A DNA stretch of 64,000 nt from the NCBI RefSeq assembly GCF_900109265.1, contig NZ_FNZM01000003.1, forward strand, positions 372,001-436,000. The letters are read 5' to 3'. The stretch is from Paraburkholderia tropica (lineage in GTDB: Bacteria; Pseudomonadota; Gammaproteobacteria; Burkholderiales; Burkholderiaceae). Every line of letters begins with the position of its first letter. Positions within the stretch are counted from its first letter, which is position 1. Of this stretch, positions 8,254 through 17,700 are shown piece by piece. The notes under the pieces were generated by a model that was given only the letters and a program-made list of their open reading frames with translations, made no database searches and had not been told where the DNA came from. The position numbers and the translations under genes were made by a program.

Positions 8254-9939
8254 GTGGCCAATCCCGATCTCGTCGAGCGCGAATCGACTTCCGCCGCGAA
8301 ATCCGTACCGAAGTCCACACACGCGGTCGCCGCGCAGGCGAGCCCGTGCGATGAACTCGTCATCCGCGCGCAGCCCACGGCCGTCGACCGGCCGTGCCGG
8401 CGCAAGCGTCTCGCGCTCGCGGCCACCATACTCGGCTCGAGTATGGCCTTTATCGACGGCTCGGTCGTCAACGTGGCGCTGCCGTCGATTCAGGCCGAAC
8501 TCGGCGCGAGCGTCGCGGCCATGCAGTGGGTCGTGAACGCGTATCTGCTGTTTCTCGGCTCGCTCGTGCTGGTAGGCGGCTCGATGGGCGACAAACTCGG
8601 CCGCCGCACGATTTTCATCGCGGGCATCGCGTTGTTCACGCTCGCGTCGGCCGCGTGCGGATTCGCGTCGAACGCGGCAGCGCTGATCGCCGCGCGCGCG
8701 GTGCAGGGGATCGGCGCGGCCTTGCTCGTGCCCAGCAGCCTCGCGATCATCGGCGCGGTGTTCGACGATGCCGCGCGCGGACGCGCCATCGGCACCTGGG
8801 CGGGCGTGGGCGCGATCACGTCGGCGGTGGGGCCGGTGGCGGGCGGCTGGCTCGTCGACGCGCTGTCCTGGCGCGCGATCTTCTTCCTGAACGTGCCGCT
8901 CGCCGTGCTGACGACTGCGCTCGCGCTGGCTTCGGTGCCGAACAGCCACAAGGCCGATGCGCCCGAGCGGCTCGACTGGCCCGGCGCGCTGGCGGCGGCC
9001 GCGGGACTCGCGGCGCTCACGTTCGGGCTGACGCTGGCGTCGGCACACGGCTTCGCGCAGGCGCGCGTGTTGGGTTCGATCGGCGCGGGCGTGCTTTTGC
9101 TCGGCGTTTTCGTGTGGATCGAGGCGCGTAGCGAGAACCCGATGATGCCGCTCGACGTGTTCCGTTCGCGCGACTTCAGCGGCGCGAATCTCGTCACCTT
9201 GCTGCTGTATTTCGGGCTGGGCGGCGCGCTGTTCTTCCTGCCGTTCACGCTGATCCGCGCGTACGGCTATCACGCGACGCAGGCGGGCGCGGCGCTGCTG
9301 CCGGTGCCGGTGATCATCGGCTTGCTCTCGCGTTTCACGGGCAGCCTGACGAGCCGCTTCGGCGCGCGCGCGTTGCTGACGGCGGGGCCGGGCGTCGCCG
9401 CAATCGGCTTCGCGCTGCTGGCGGCGCCGTGGGCGCGCGGCGGTGGCTACTGGAGTGGATTTTTTCCCGCGCTCGTCGTGCTCGGGATCGGGCTGACGAT
9501 CACCGTCGCGCCGCTGACCACGGTCGTGATGGGCGCAGTGGCGGCCGATCGCACGGGCGTCGCGTCCGGCATCAATAACGCCGTGGCGCGCGTGGCGAGC
9601 CTGCTCGCGATTGCGGTGCTGGGGATCGTGTTCGTGTGGGCGCACGATGCGGCGCTCGCGGCGCGGCTCGATGCGCTTCAGGTGCCGCGGGAGGCGTGGC
9701 AGACCGGGTTGTCGCTGGAACCGGCGGCGCATGCGGATGCGAACCCGAACCCGGCTTCCGTGCCGCTGGCGACGCCGGTCGCGCGTGCGCAAGCCGAGGC
9801 GATCGCCGACGCGTTGCGCGCCGTCGCGCTCGTCTCGGCGGCGTGCGCGTTCGCGGCGGCAGGGCTCGCGCTGACGACTATCCGGCCCTTGAAACCTTCG
9901 GCGCTACCGCCCCAGATCGCGCATCACGGAGATCAGTGA
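8254..9939 (+). CDS. MFS transporter, DHA2 (EmrB/QacA) family, 14 membrane segments
   Basis: 561 residues. A hydrophilic N-terminal tail of about 45 residues is followed by repeated hydrophobic segments. Signature motifs include the DHA2 motif D1-like GSSMAFIDGSVVNVALPSIQ (residues about 61-80), motif A GGSMGDKLGRRTIF, and the motif C stretch with a conserved GPVAGGWLVD. It is expected to be a proton-coupled exporter of drugs or hydrophobic metabolites in the inner membrane. No membrane-fusion (EmrA-like) partner adjoins it, so it probably works alone. The GTG start at 8254 is the first of the frame and could be internal to the tail. Confidence 0.88.
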   Translation: MANPDLVERESTSAAKSVPKSTHAVAAQASPCDELVIRAQPTAVDRPCRRKRLALAATILGSSMAFIDGSVVNVALPSIQAELGASVAAMQWVVNAYLLFLGSLVLVGGSMGDKLGRRTIFIAGIALFTLASAACGFASNAAALIAARAVQGIGAALLVPSSLAIIGAVFDDAARGRAIGTWAGVGAITSAVGPVAGGWLVDALSWRAIFFLNVPLAVLTTALALASVPNSHKADAPERLDWPGALAAAAGLAALTFGLTLASAHGFAQARVLGSIGAGVLLLGVFVWIEARSENPMMPLDVFRSRDFSGANLVTLLLYFGLGGALFFLPFTLIRAYGYHATQAGAALLPVPVIIGLLSRFTGSLTSRFGARALLTAGPGVAAIGFALLAAPWARGGGYWSGFFPALVVLGIGLTITVAPLTTVVMGAVAADRTGVASGINNAVARVASLLAIAVLGIVFVWAHDAALAARLDALQVPREAWQTGLSLEPAAHADANPNPASVPLATPVARAQAEAIADALRAVALVSAACAFAAAGLALTTIRPLKPSALPPQIAHHGDQ

Positions 9940-9988
9940 GCGGATCGATGAGGCGGTGAACGTTGAAGCGATGCTTCGATGCTGCGGA

Positions 9989-10303
9989 TTACTGGCCGAA
10001 GTAGACCGGCTTCATGCCGTCGTAGGCGGGGCGCACTGCGGCGACCGGCGCGCCCGAAGCGGCCGAACCGTTCGCCACGCCGCCGACGGCGTTGTTCTGC
10101 GCGGCAACCTTGGCTTCGGCGGCGAGGATGTCGTCGGGGTAGTGCGGGTCGTTGCCGCGCGACGGGCTATAGCCGGCCTTTTCGAGCTGGACGAGTTCGG
10201 CGCGAACCTGGGCGCGGGTCAGCGGGCCATTCGACTGGGCGAACGAAGCAACCGGGACAACGAGAGCAACGGCAACTGCAACGGCCTGGATCAGGGACTT
10301 CAT
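9989..10303 (-). CDS. DUF4148 exported protein
   Basis: 104 residues: a signal peptide (MKSLIQAVAVAVALVVPVASFAQ), then the DUF4148 core LTRAQVRAELVQLEKAGYSPS and the DPHYPDDILAAEAKVAAQN stretch. The family is almost confined to Burkholderiaceae and has no assigned role; members are small, stable periplasmic proteins often in many copies per genome. ATG 10303 is preceded by GGAGGTAGT. Confidence 0.88.
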   Translation of the reverse strand: MKSLIQAVAVAVALVVPVASFAQSNGPLTRAQVRAELVQLEKAGYSPSRGNDPHYPDDILAAEAKVAAQNNAVGGVANGSAASGAPVAAVRPAYDGMKPVYFGQ

Positions 10304-10669
10304 GATTACTACCTCCGTGGTTTTCTGGTTTTCGGTTGGGCTGATTTGTCGCAACCGATGACCAGAGTCTAGGAGTTTCGCGCCCTGGGGTTAACCATGA
10401 TCTGGCGAAGGGATTCTTGCAGCCGGCAGCAAGATCGGAAAGTGCTTTGCGGCGTTGAGCGGAGTGGGGCGGTGCGGGGGCGGCGAAAGTCCGTCGCGCG
10501 AGGGCGTTCAACCGCCCGAACGCGCGCGGAATGACTTTCGACGGTCTCCGGCCGGGCGTTTTACGCGCAAATCGGGGTGTCAAATCGGGCGCGATCATGA
10601 CAAAATGTCGCTTTAAGTCTCGATGAGGCGGGACATTTTGTCGTTTTTGTTGTTTTCGTCGAGACAGTC
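10304..10669. other. 366-base intergenic region between DUF4148 and a small HTH-like gene
   Basis: It contains the promoter of the DUF4148 gene at its left and the paired GACAAAATGTC elements at 10599-10642 at its right. No additional coding frame with plausible codon use was seen between about 10380 and 10590. Confidence 0.5.
10599..10642. promoter_or_regulatory. Paired GACAnnnTGTC palindromes upstream of the small HTH-like gene
   Basis: GACAAAATGTC lies at 10599-10609 and its exact reverse complement GACATTTTGTC at 10632-10642. Each copy is itself a GACA-N3-TGTC dyad, and the centres are 33 bases apart, about three helical turns. This suits cooperative binding by two dimers, probably of the protein encoded 28 bases downstream. 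Confidence 0.6.
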
Positions 10670-10852
10670 ATGAAACCCGCAGATCTCTCCTACGCCCTCG
10701 CGCGCCTCGGCTGGACTCACGTGACGTTCGCCGACTATTCGGGCTACGACCGCCGCACTATCGGTCGATGGATCAACGGCCAGTCGGCGATTCCGCTGCT
10801 GGTGGAGCGGCACATCGACCTGCTGCTGGCGATACGCGACCGGATGCCGTGA
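10670..10852 (+). CDS. Small (60-residue) HTH-like DNA-binding protein
   Basis: 60 residues (MKPADLSYALARLGWTHVTF, then ADYSGYDRRTIGRWINGQSA and IPLLVERHIDLLLAIRDRM). The central part reads as a helix-turn-helix of the XRE/transposase-helper style, with YDRRTIGRWINGQ as recognition helix. It has no effector or dimerisation domain. Twin palindromes just upstream suggest autoregulation. The downstream DNA is not clearly an operon partner, so regulated genes beyond itself are unknown. Confidence 0.62.
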   Translation: MKPADLSYALARLGWTHVTFADYSGYDRRTIGRWINGQSAIPLLVERHIDLLLAIRDRMP

Positions 10853-10963
10853 GGGCGTGCCGTTATCGCCTTCGTTGATCGCGGGGTGCTGCGCACCGCG
10901 AACCCGCGAACCTTCGGTCGATCGCCCCGATGGGCGCATTGGCGCGTCGCCTCCGCGACCCCT

Positions 10964-11710
10964 TCAAGGCCCGACCGGCGCCGTCGTGTATCGCAGAATC
11001 CGGTCGCGTGAAGTCTCCAGCAAACGCGTCATCGCCGCCGCCGCCGCGTCCGCTTCGCGCGCCACGATATGCCCGCGGACGGCGTCGTGCAGTACGAGAT
11101 CCTCGCTCGGCTGCGCGGCCTCGCGCTGCATCATCTCCGAGGAGACGCGCAGCGCGGCCTTGATCGCATTGCCGATCGTGATGAACATGCCGTTCTGCGA
11201 AGCCGTGATGATCGCGAGGTGAAACTCCAGGTTCGCGTCCGCCGCCGCGCGAATCGCCGACACGCCATGCTGCGCCGACTGATCGTAGGCGGCCACGAGT
11301 TCGAGGTAACGCCGCTCGATGATCTGCACGGTGTCCTCGTTGCCGTGACGCGCTGCGAGAAAACTCGCGCGTGGCTCGAAACAGATGCGCATTTCGAAAA
11401 TGTCCTCGACGATCTTCGAGTCGAATTGCGCATTGAGCCGCCACGCGAGCACGTCGCGATCGAGCAGATTCCAGTCGGAAAAAGGCAGCACGCGTGTGCC
11501 GATTTTCGGCGACACGGCAATCAAACGCTTGCCCGCCAGTTGCTTGATGGCTTCGCGCAGGGTGGTGCGGCTCACGCCATACGCACTGCACAGTTCGCTT
11601 TCGACCGGCAGCGCGTCGCCGGGCGCGAACTCGCCCGAGACCACGCGCATGCCGATAATCTTGGCGATCTGCGTCGTGATATTGCCGACGATCGGTTCGC
11701 GCTCGAACAT
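10964..11710 (-). CDS. GntR-family (FadR/FCD subfamily) regulator, probably of arabinofuranoside use
   Basis: 248 residues. Residues 10-75 form the GntR winged helix (GDALPVESELCSAYGVSRTT and LREAIKQLAGKRLI). The C-terminal part is an all-helical FCD ligand domain with the metal-site pattern (FEPRASFLAARH, NLEFHLAII, DAVRGHIVA). ATG 11710 was chosen for its GGGGAAGGG ribosome site. It begins 44 bases after the arabinofuranosidase gene on the same strand, so it is the last gene of the ABC/GH51 operon and its likely repressor, with a pentose or derived acid as ligand (inference). Confidence 0.87.
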   Translation of the reverse strand: MFEREPIVGNITTQIAKIIGMRVVSGEFAPGDALPVESELCSAYGVSRTTLREAIKQLAGKRLIAVSPKIGTRVLPFSDWNLLDRDVLAWRLNAQFDSKIVEDIFEMRICFEPRASFLAARHGNEDTVQIIERRYLELVAAYDQSAQHGVSAIRAAADANLEFHLAIITASQNGMFITIGNAIKAALRVSSEMMQREAAQPSEDLVLHDAVRGHIVAREADAAAAAMTRLLETSRDRILRYTTAPVGP

Positions 11711-11754
11711 CCCTTCCCCTTCGTAGACATCGTGCACGGCGTGTCCGCGCCGTG

Positions 11755-13266
11755 CTATCGGGCGGTCGTCACAATCACGTTCCACGAGCCCGGTTTGAGC
11801 TTCGCGCGCACGCGTTCCCCGTCGACCGACACGGCGTCGTTGATCGCCGGCGCCACCGTCGACGGCGCCTCCACCGTGTTCACCGCTTTCATGTTGGCAT
11901 GATACAACTCGAGCGCGTGATCGAGCGTGCGTTCCTTGCCGAGTCCGCGCAATTCGATATTCAGTTCCATCTCTTCGCTCAAATGCCGGTTGAGCGCGAA
12001 AATCGCCGTCGTGCCGGTCGCGCGATCGTCCACGACCGCCGCGCAGAGATACGGGATTTCAGGGAACGTTTCCGCTTCATACGAGGCCGATTCGACCACC
12101 GGTTTGAGCACGCGGCCATGCGCGAATTTCGAGGCCTGCGAGAACGGATGGAAAATCGTTTGACGCCATGCGCGGCCGCCCGGCTCGGTCATGATCGGCC
12201 CGATCACATTGACGAGCTGCGCGAGACACGCGGTCTTCACGCGGTCGGCATTGTTCATCATCGTGATCAGCGCGCCGCCCACCACGAGTGCGTCTTCGTG
12301 GTTATAAACTTCTTCGATCAGACGCGGCGCTTCGGGCCAGCCGGGCTTGCGCAAATCGTTGATCGTTCGCGCCTTGTACCAGACATTCCATTCGTCGAAC
12401 GAAAGCATGATGCGTTTGGACGAATGCTTGCGCGCCGCCACGCTGTCCGCCACCGCCACGATTTCCTTGATGAAAAGATCCATCACTTCGATATTGCCGA
12501 AGAATTCGGCGGTCGAATCGCGCTTGTTTTCAAAGTAAGTATGTAGCGAAATGAAATCGACCTGCTCGAAACAATGATCGAGCACGCGGTCTTCCCACGC
12601 GCCATACGTAGGCATCTCATGCGTGGACGAACCGCAGGCCGCAAGCTGGATCGTGGGATCGACCGAACGCATCAGCTTGGCCGTCTCGAGCGCGGCGCGC
12701 CCGTATTCCTCGGCCGTTTTGCGGCAGATTTGCCAAGGGCCGTCCATCTCGTTGCCGAGGCACCAGAACTTGATGTCGTGCGGTTTTTCGTGGCCGTGTT
12801 CGTGGCGCAGATCGGACAGCGCCGTGCCGCCCGGGTGATTGCAATACTCCACGAAACGGCGCGCTTCGTCGGGGCCGCGCGTGCCGAGATTCACGCCATA
12901 CATCGGCTCGATATCGAGCTTGCGGCACCATTCGATGAATTCATTGGTGCCGAACTGATTCGTTTCGGTCGAGTACCACGCCAGATCGAGTCGGCGCGGA
13001 CGTTTTTCGCGCGGGCCCACGCCGTCTTCCCAGTTGTAGCCCGAGAGAAAATTGCCGCCCGGATAGCGCACGATCGTCGGACCGAGTTCGCGCGTGAGCG
13101 CCATGACGTCCTGACGAAAACCGTTTTCGTCGGCTTCCGGATGGCCAGGTTCGAAAATGCCGGTGTAGACGCAGCGGCCCATGTGTTCGACGAACGCGCC
13201 GAACACGCGCCGGTCGAGATCGGAGACGACAAAGTCGCGGTCGACAATGAGGCGTGAAGCGATCAT
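11755..13266 (-). CDS. abfA: Alpha-L-arabinofuranosidase, glycoside hydrolase family 51
   Basis: 503 residues, normal for intracellular GH51 enzymes. The barrel domain shows the acid/base glutamate in CLGNEMDG (Glu173) and the nucleophile in SFDEWNVWY (Glu292); RYPGGNFLSGYNWEDGVGP near residue 67 is the family fingerprint. The C-terminal part is a beta-sandwich. No signal peptide is present, so it cleaves imported arabino-oligosaccharides in the cytoplasm. It is encoded with the ABC importer and the GntR gene, making a complete uptake-and-cleavage module for plant-wall arabinan or arabinoxylan fragments. Confidence 0.94.
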   Translation of the reverse strand: MIASRLIVDRDFVVSDLDRRVFGAFVEHMGRCVYTGIFEPGHPEADENGFRQDVMALTRELGPTIVRYPGGNFLSGYNWEDGVGPREKRPRRLDLAWYSTETNQFGTNEFIEWCRKLDIEPMYGVNLGTRGPDEARRFVEYCNHPGGTALSDLRHEHGHEKPHDIKFWCLGNEMDGPWQICRKTAEEYGRAALETAKLMRSVDPTIQLAACGSSTHEMPTYGAWEDRVLDHCFEQVDFISLHTYFENKRDSTAEFFGNIEVMDLFIKEIVAVADSVAARKHSSKRIMLSFDEWNVWYKARTINDLRKPGWPEAPRLIEEVYNHEDALVVGGALITMMNNADRVKTACLAQLVNVIGPIMTEPGGRAWRQTIFHPFSQASKFAHGRVLKPVVESASYEAETFPEIPYLCAAVVDDRATGTTAIFALNRHLSEEMELNIELRGLGKERTLDHALELYHANMKAVNTVEAPSTVAPAINDAVSVDGERVRAKLKPGSWNVIVTTAR

Positions 13267-13365
13267 GGTGTTCCTCTATCCATCTTTGAGCGTTATCGGA
13301 AGGTGCGCAATGCCTGCGCGCCGTTACCTCGATTACCTGGTATGACGAACTAATCGCTGGCGGAT

Positions 13366-14697
13366 TTAACGCGCCAGCAGGGCGTTCGTGCGCTGTTCCG
13401 CTTCCTTCTGCACATCGGCGACGGACTTGCCGGTCGAGAGCATATTGCTGATTTCCTCGCCCACGATCTGCTGGATCGCGAACTGGCGCGGCACCGTATT
13501 CGGCAGCGCATAGCCAGTGCTGGAAATCTCCTTGATGGCGTCGCGATGCGGCAGCGCGCTAAACGCGGCGCTGGTGATGACCGACTGACGCGCGGGCAGA
13601 TGGCCGGTGCGAGCCCAGTCGCCGTCGTGGTCGTAGAGGAACTTCAGGAACACCAGCGCGGCGTGGCGGGTCTTTTCGTCCTTCGCGCCGCCCTTGAGCA
13701 TCACCCACGAATGACCGTCGGCCCACACGGCCTTCTTCTGGAACAGGTTCGGAAACGGCACCACGTCGTAGCCGTTTGCGAGCGCGCTGCCCGGCTTGAT
13801 CGAGAGATTCGTGAAGTCCTCGATCACCCACGTGCCGCACATGAGCACGCCGGCCTTGCCGTTTTCAAATGCCTGGTTCGCCGCGCCATAGTCGAGCCCC
13901 GGCGTAATGTCGCCCGCCTTCATGAGCTTGTCGTAAAGCGTGAGCGCATTGGTAGCCGCGGGCGTGTGCAGGTCGATCTTCGTCGGCCCATTCGGGAACA
14001 GCGTGCCGTTCTGCTGATACACCCAGGTATAGAACGTACGCGTTTGCGCGGCCGATTCATTGGCGATCGGCACCGCGAAGTAGGGCAGTCCGGTCTTGTC
14101 CTTGAACTGCTTCGCCTGCGCGAGCAATTCGTCGGGCGTTTTCGGCAGGATGGGCTTGCCGTTCGCATCCACGAGGCCCGCCTTCTTGAACAGATTCACG
14201 TTGATGTGCCAGAGCCACGAATGCGTGTCGAACGGCAGCGCATAGGTCTTGTCGCCGAACGTGACGCCGCGATGCGCATGCGGCGTGAAATCGTTTTTGT
14301 CGATGCCGACTGACTTGAAACCGTCGTCGAGCGGCTCGACGAGATTGCGCTTCACGTAGTCGCCGAGCACGGCCTCGTGCATGACCGAAATGGTCGGCAC
14401 ATCGCGGCTCAGAATGCGCGCGTCGAGTTGCGTGTAATACGGCGACCACTCGATGATTTGCGGCTTGACGACGATGTCTTCCTTGTTCGTGGCGTTGAAC
14501 TGATTCACGAGCGTCGTGATGATGCCGCACTCGCCCGACGCCTTGCTCACGTCGTTGACCTTGCCGTACTCGGCGTCGCAAGCGCCGAAAAAGCGCGACA
14601 GCGTGATTTCCGTCCTGGCCTGCACCGGCGCGGTCAAGGTTGCCGCGAGCCCGAGCGCCGCGAGTGTGAGCACGCCGCGCACCAACGTTCTTCTCAT
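13366..14697 (-). CDS. ABC transporter sugar-binding protein (CUT1 type)
   Basis: 443 residues with a signal peptide (MRRTLVRGVLTLAALGLAA to about TAPVQA) and the family-1 solute-binding fold (TEITLSRFFGACDAEYG, then DVPTISVMHEAVLGDYV and GKAGVLMCGTWVIEDF). It captures oligosaccharide in the periplasm for the two permeases encoded next. The 99-base gap to the arabinofuranosidase gene could hold an extra promoter or processing site. The arabino-oligosaccharide specificity is inferred from the neighbours. Confidence 0.9.
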   Translation of the reverse strand: MRRTLVRGVLTLAALGLAATLTAPVQARTEITLSRFFGACDAEYGKVNDVSKASGECGIITTLVNQFNATNKEDIVVKPQIIEWSPYYTQLDARILSRDVPTISVMHEAVLGDYVKRNLVEPLDDGFKSVGIDKNDFTPHAHRGVTFGDKTYALPFDTHSWLWHINVNLFKKAGLVDANGKPILPKTPDELLAQAKQFKDKTGLPYFAVPIANESAAQTRTFYTWVYQQNGTLFPNGPTKIDLHTPAATNALTLYDKLMKAGDITPGLDYGAANQAFENGKAGVLMCGTWVIEDFTNLSIKPGSALANGYDVVPFPNLFQKKAVWADGHSWVMLKGGAKDEKTRHAALVFLKFLYDHDGDWARTGHLPARQSVITSAAFSALPHRDAIKEISSTGYALPNTVPRQFAIQQIVGEEISNMLSTGKSVADVQKEAEQRTNALLAR

Positions 14698-14841
14698 GTC
14701 TCTCTCCTATGGACGTCCGGATGGCGCGAATGAATCGAACGGCGCGCGCGGGACGCTATTTTGTTTGCATAACGAATCAATAAAAATCGGAGGCATGTGT
14801 GCATGGAACGGCACGCCATGCCGGACGAGTGATGCCGGGGA

Positions 14842-15705
14842 CTAGCGAACCGCCGTGCCGGCCACGGCCGCCACGATGTACTTCTGGAAGAACAGATAGA
14901 GCACGAAGATGGGCAGCCCGGCGAAGATCGCCTGCGCCATCAGATAGCCGATGCCTTCGGACTGCGCGAAATTGCCTTGCGTGGACGCGAGACCGATGGT
15001 CAACGTGTACATCTCGGGCTTCGACGCGGACACCAGCGGCCACAGATAATCGTTCCAGGCGCTGAGAAACGTGAAGATCGCGAGCGTGGCCTGCGCGGGC
15101 AGCGAAAGCGGCAGCACGACGCGCCAAAACACCTTGAAACGCGAGGCATTGTCGAGCAGCGCGGCTTCTTCGATCTCGACCGGTACCGCCTTGAAATACT
15201 GCGTCATCAGATAGACGCCGAACGGCGAGGCAAGACGCGGCAGGATCAGTGCGCCGTAGGTGTTGTGCCAGTCGAGCGTCGCGAAGATATGATGCAGCGG
15301 AATCACGAGCGCCTGTTCGGGCACGGCGAGTCCGCAAAGGCAAATGACGTAGACATAGCGTTTGCCCGGAAACTCCGTGCGCGCAAAGCCATAACCCGCG
15401 AGCGACGCGATCATCAGCGTGAGCAGCGTCTGGCCGATCGAGACGATCAGGCTGTTCACCAGCCAGCCGCCCACCGCCGAGGTCTGCAGAATGTTCGTGT
15501 AGTTTTGCAGCGTGAACGGCGGAGAAAACAGTACGTCGGTGTGCTGCTCGAGAAACGCATTCGGCTTGAACGAGAGACACAGCACCCAGACCAGCGGGGT
15601 GATCCACAGCAGGGCGAGCGCCACGACCGCGCCCAGCATCAGGCGATCGCCCAGACGCCCGGCCAGCGCGCCGCGCGGCCGCGATTCGAAAGCGAGCGTG
15701 CTCAT
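14842..15705 (-). CDS. ABC sugar permease, MalG/UgpE type
   Basis: 287 residues and about six membrane segments. The EAA loop that contacts the ATPase is EEAALLDNASRFKVFWRVVL (residues about 180-199), and LASLAGYGFARTEFPGKRYV is typical of the CUT1 C-type permease. Its ATG overlaps the stop of the first permease gene (4 bases), showing translational coupling. The 144-base gap to the binding-protein gene downstream is the largest in the operon. Confidence 0.92.
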   Translation of the reverse strand: MSTLAFESRPRGALAGRLGDRLMLGAVVALALLWITPLVWVLCLSFKPNAFLEQHTDVLFSPPFTLQNYTNILQTSAVGGWLVNSLIVSIGQTLLTLMIASLAGYGFARTEFPGKRYVYVICLCGLAVPEQALVIPLHHIFATLDWHNTYGALILPRLASPFGVYLMTQYFKAVPVEIEEAALLDNASRFKVFWRVVLPLSLPAQATLAIFTFLSAWNDYLWPLVSASKPEMYTLTIGLASTQGNFAQSEGIGYLMAQAIFAGLPIFVLYLFFQKYIVAAVAGTAVR

Positions 15706-16628
15706 GCCTTCTCCTTTTTACGCAGCAGCCATGCTTGCGCGACCACGCCGATCAGCATCAACGCGAACAGAACTTGTGCCGCCGCGGCGGAATAACCGAA
15801 CGACCATTGGCGGAAACCGGTCTCGTAGATGAACTGCACGAGCGGGCGCGTGGAGTTGTTCGGGCCGCCGTCGGTGAGCAGTTGCGCCTGGCCGAACACC
15901 TGAAATTGCAGCACCGCTTCGATCACCGCCACAAGCGCGACAGTGCGCCAGATCGAAGGCAGGGTGATCTTCGTGAAGGCGCGCCAGCGTGTGGCGTTGT
16001 CGAGCGCCGCCGCTTCGTAAAGCTCTTGCGGAATCTGCTGGAGCGCGGCGAGAAAGAGCATCATCGGCAGCCCCACGATCCACCAGACCGTGACGACGGC
16101 GACGGCCGGCAGCGCCGTGGCTTCGTGCATCAGCGGCAGGAATTCGGGCCAATGGAGTGCGTGGCTCACATCGGCGAGCAGACCGTTTCCGGGCATCATC
16201 ACGAGCTTCCAGACCAGCGTGACGATGGTGACCGACAACACCGACGAACCGAAAAAGAGTGCGCGCAATGCGGCGCCGAAGCGGCCGGGGCGGTTCAGCA
16301 CCAGTGCGAGCGCGAGACCGAGCAGCACGAAAACCGGAACGGTCAGAATGACGAAATAGAACGTGTTGCGCATCGCGCCGCGAAAGATCGGATCGAGCGC
16401 GAGGTCGAGGTAATTGCGGATACCGATGAAGTCGCTCGTGCCCGCGAGCAGATCCACGCGTTGAAGACTGAGCCACCAGCCGAATGCGAGCGGCACGATC
16501 AGCAGCAGCACGTAGACGATCACGAAAGGCAACACGAACAGCGCGTTGGACCACGGCGCGCGCAGCTTGCGGCGGCGGTCCTCGCGGGTGGTCGGCAGCG
16601 GCATGGCGAGCGAGCGGTCAGAGGCCAT
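15702..16628 (-). CDS. ABC sugar permease, MalF/UgpA type
   Basis: 308 residues with about six membrane segments and the EAA loop YEAAALDNATRWRAFTKITL. The start at 16628 overlaps the ATPase gene by 11 bases; an in-frame ATG at 16604 is equally possible. It forms the heterodimeric inner-membrane channel with the product of the next gene. Confidence 0.91.
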   Translation of the reverse strand: MASDRSLAMPLPTTREDRRRKLRAPWSNALFVLPFVIVYVLLLIVPLAFGWWLSLQRVDLLAGTSDFIGIRNYLDLALDPIFRGAMRNTFYFVILTVPVFVLLGLALALVLNRPGRFGAALRALFFGSSVLSVTIVTLVWKLVMMPGNGLLADVSHALHWPEFLPLMHEATALPAVAVVTVWWIVGLPMMLFLAALQQIPQELYEAAALDNATRWRAFTKITLPSIWRTVALVAVIEAVLQFQVFGQAQLLTDGGPNNSTRPLVQFIYETGFRQWSFGYSAAAAQVLFALMLIGVVAQAWLLRKKEKA

Positions 16629-17700
16629 GATATGCCGCGCCCGTCTCGTCGAACAGATGCAGGTGCGCCGCGTCCAGACTCAGGCGGACCTCGTCGCCGG
16701 TTTCGAGTTCGCGCTCGCGCGGCAGTTCGGCCACGATCAACTGGCCGTTGGGCAGGCTCACGTGGGCGAGCGAGCGGTCGCCGAGCCGTTCGATGACTTC
16801 GGCGCGGCCCGTGATCGGCCCTTGCGGATCGAGCACGACATGTTCGGCGCGCACGCCCAGCGTGAGCTTGCCCGCAGGCAGGCTGGCGGTCGCGACGGCG
16901 GTGGGAACGGTCACGGAGTCGAAGGGCAGCGCAACGGTCAGCCTGCCGCCGTTCTCGCCTGCGCGTTCGACGTCGATGAAATTCATCGCCGGTGCGCCGA
17001 TAAAGCCCGCCACGAAGCGCGTAGCGGGGCGGCGGTAGATGTCGAGCGGCGCACCGATCTGCTCGATACGCCCGCGGTTCATCACCACAATGCGAGTGGC
17101 GAGCGTCATCGCTTCGACCTGATCGTGCGTGACGAATACCATCGTGGCGTGCAGACGTTGATGAATGCGCGCGAGTTCGAGCCGGGTGCGATTTCGCAGC
17201 GCGGCGTCGAGATTCGAGAGCGGTTCGTCGAACAGAAACGCTTCGGGTTCCTTAACGACTGCGCGGCCGATCGCAACGCGCTGACGCTGCCCGCCGGACA
17301 GCTGCGCCGGACGGCGTTGCAGCAGGGTGCCGAGTTCGAGCATGCGGGCGGCTTCGTTAATGCGCTTGTCGACCTCGCCCGCGTTCACGCCCGTATTGCG
17401 CAGACCGAACGCCATATTGTCGTAGACGGTCATGTGCGGATAGAGCGCGTAATGCTGAAACACCATCGCCACGCCGCGCTTGCCGGGCGGCTGCTCGTTC
17501 ACGCGCCGCTCGCCAATGCTGATCTGACCGTCGCTCACGGTTTCGAGCCCGGCGATCATGCGTAGCAAGGTGGATTTCCCGCAGCCGGACGGGCCGAGGA
17601 AAACAAGGAATTCACCGGAGTGAATGTCGAGGTCGAGGCCGGTAATGACCTCGGTGTCTCCGTACCGCTTCGTTACGCCGCTCAGCCGGATGCCCGTCAC
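16618..17700 (-). CDS. ABC sugar importer ATPase (UgpC/MalK/MsmK type)
   Basis: 360 residues from a GTG start at 17700. That start is fixed by a perfect AGGAGG six bases upstream and by the family N-terminus TGIRLSGVTKRYG; the open frame itself extends to 17814 without homology. Walker A is GPSGCGKST (36-44), the signature is LSGGQRQRVAIGRA, and Walker B is FLFDEPLSNLDA. The C-terminal OB-type regulatory domain (TLGVRAEHV) marks the CUT1 class. It is first in the arabinofuranoside operon. Confidence 0.93.
   Translation of the reverse strand: MTGIRLSGVTKRYGDTEVITGLDLDIHSGEFLVFLGPSGCGKSTLLRMIAGLETVSDGQISIGERRVNEQPPGKRGVAMVFQHYALYPHMTVYDNMAFGLRNTGVNAGEVDKRINEAARMLELGTLLQRRPAQLSGGQRQRVAIGRAVVKEPEAFLFDEPLSNLDAALRNRTRLELARIHQRLHATMVFVTHDQVEAMTLATRIVVMNRGRIEQIGAPLDIYRRPATRFVAGFIGAPAMNFIDVERAGENGGRLTVALPFDSVTVPTAVATASLPAGKLTLGVRAEHVVLDPQGPITGRAEVIERLGDRSLAHVSLPNGQLIVAELPRERELETGDEVRLSLDAAHLHLFDETGAAYHGL

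Noticed and set aside
8173..9792. 539-residue Arg-rich minus-strand frame across the DHA2 transporter
   Set aside because: Complement shadow typical of GC-rich coding DNA; composition unlike a real protein.
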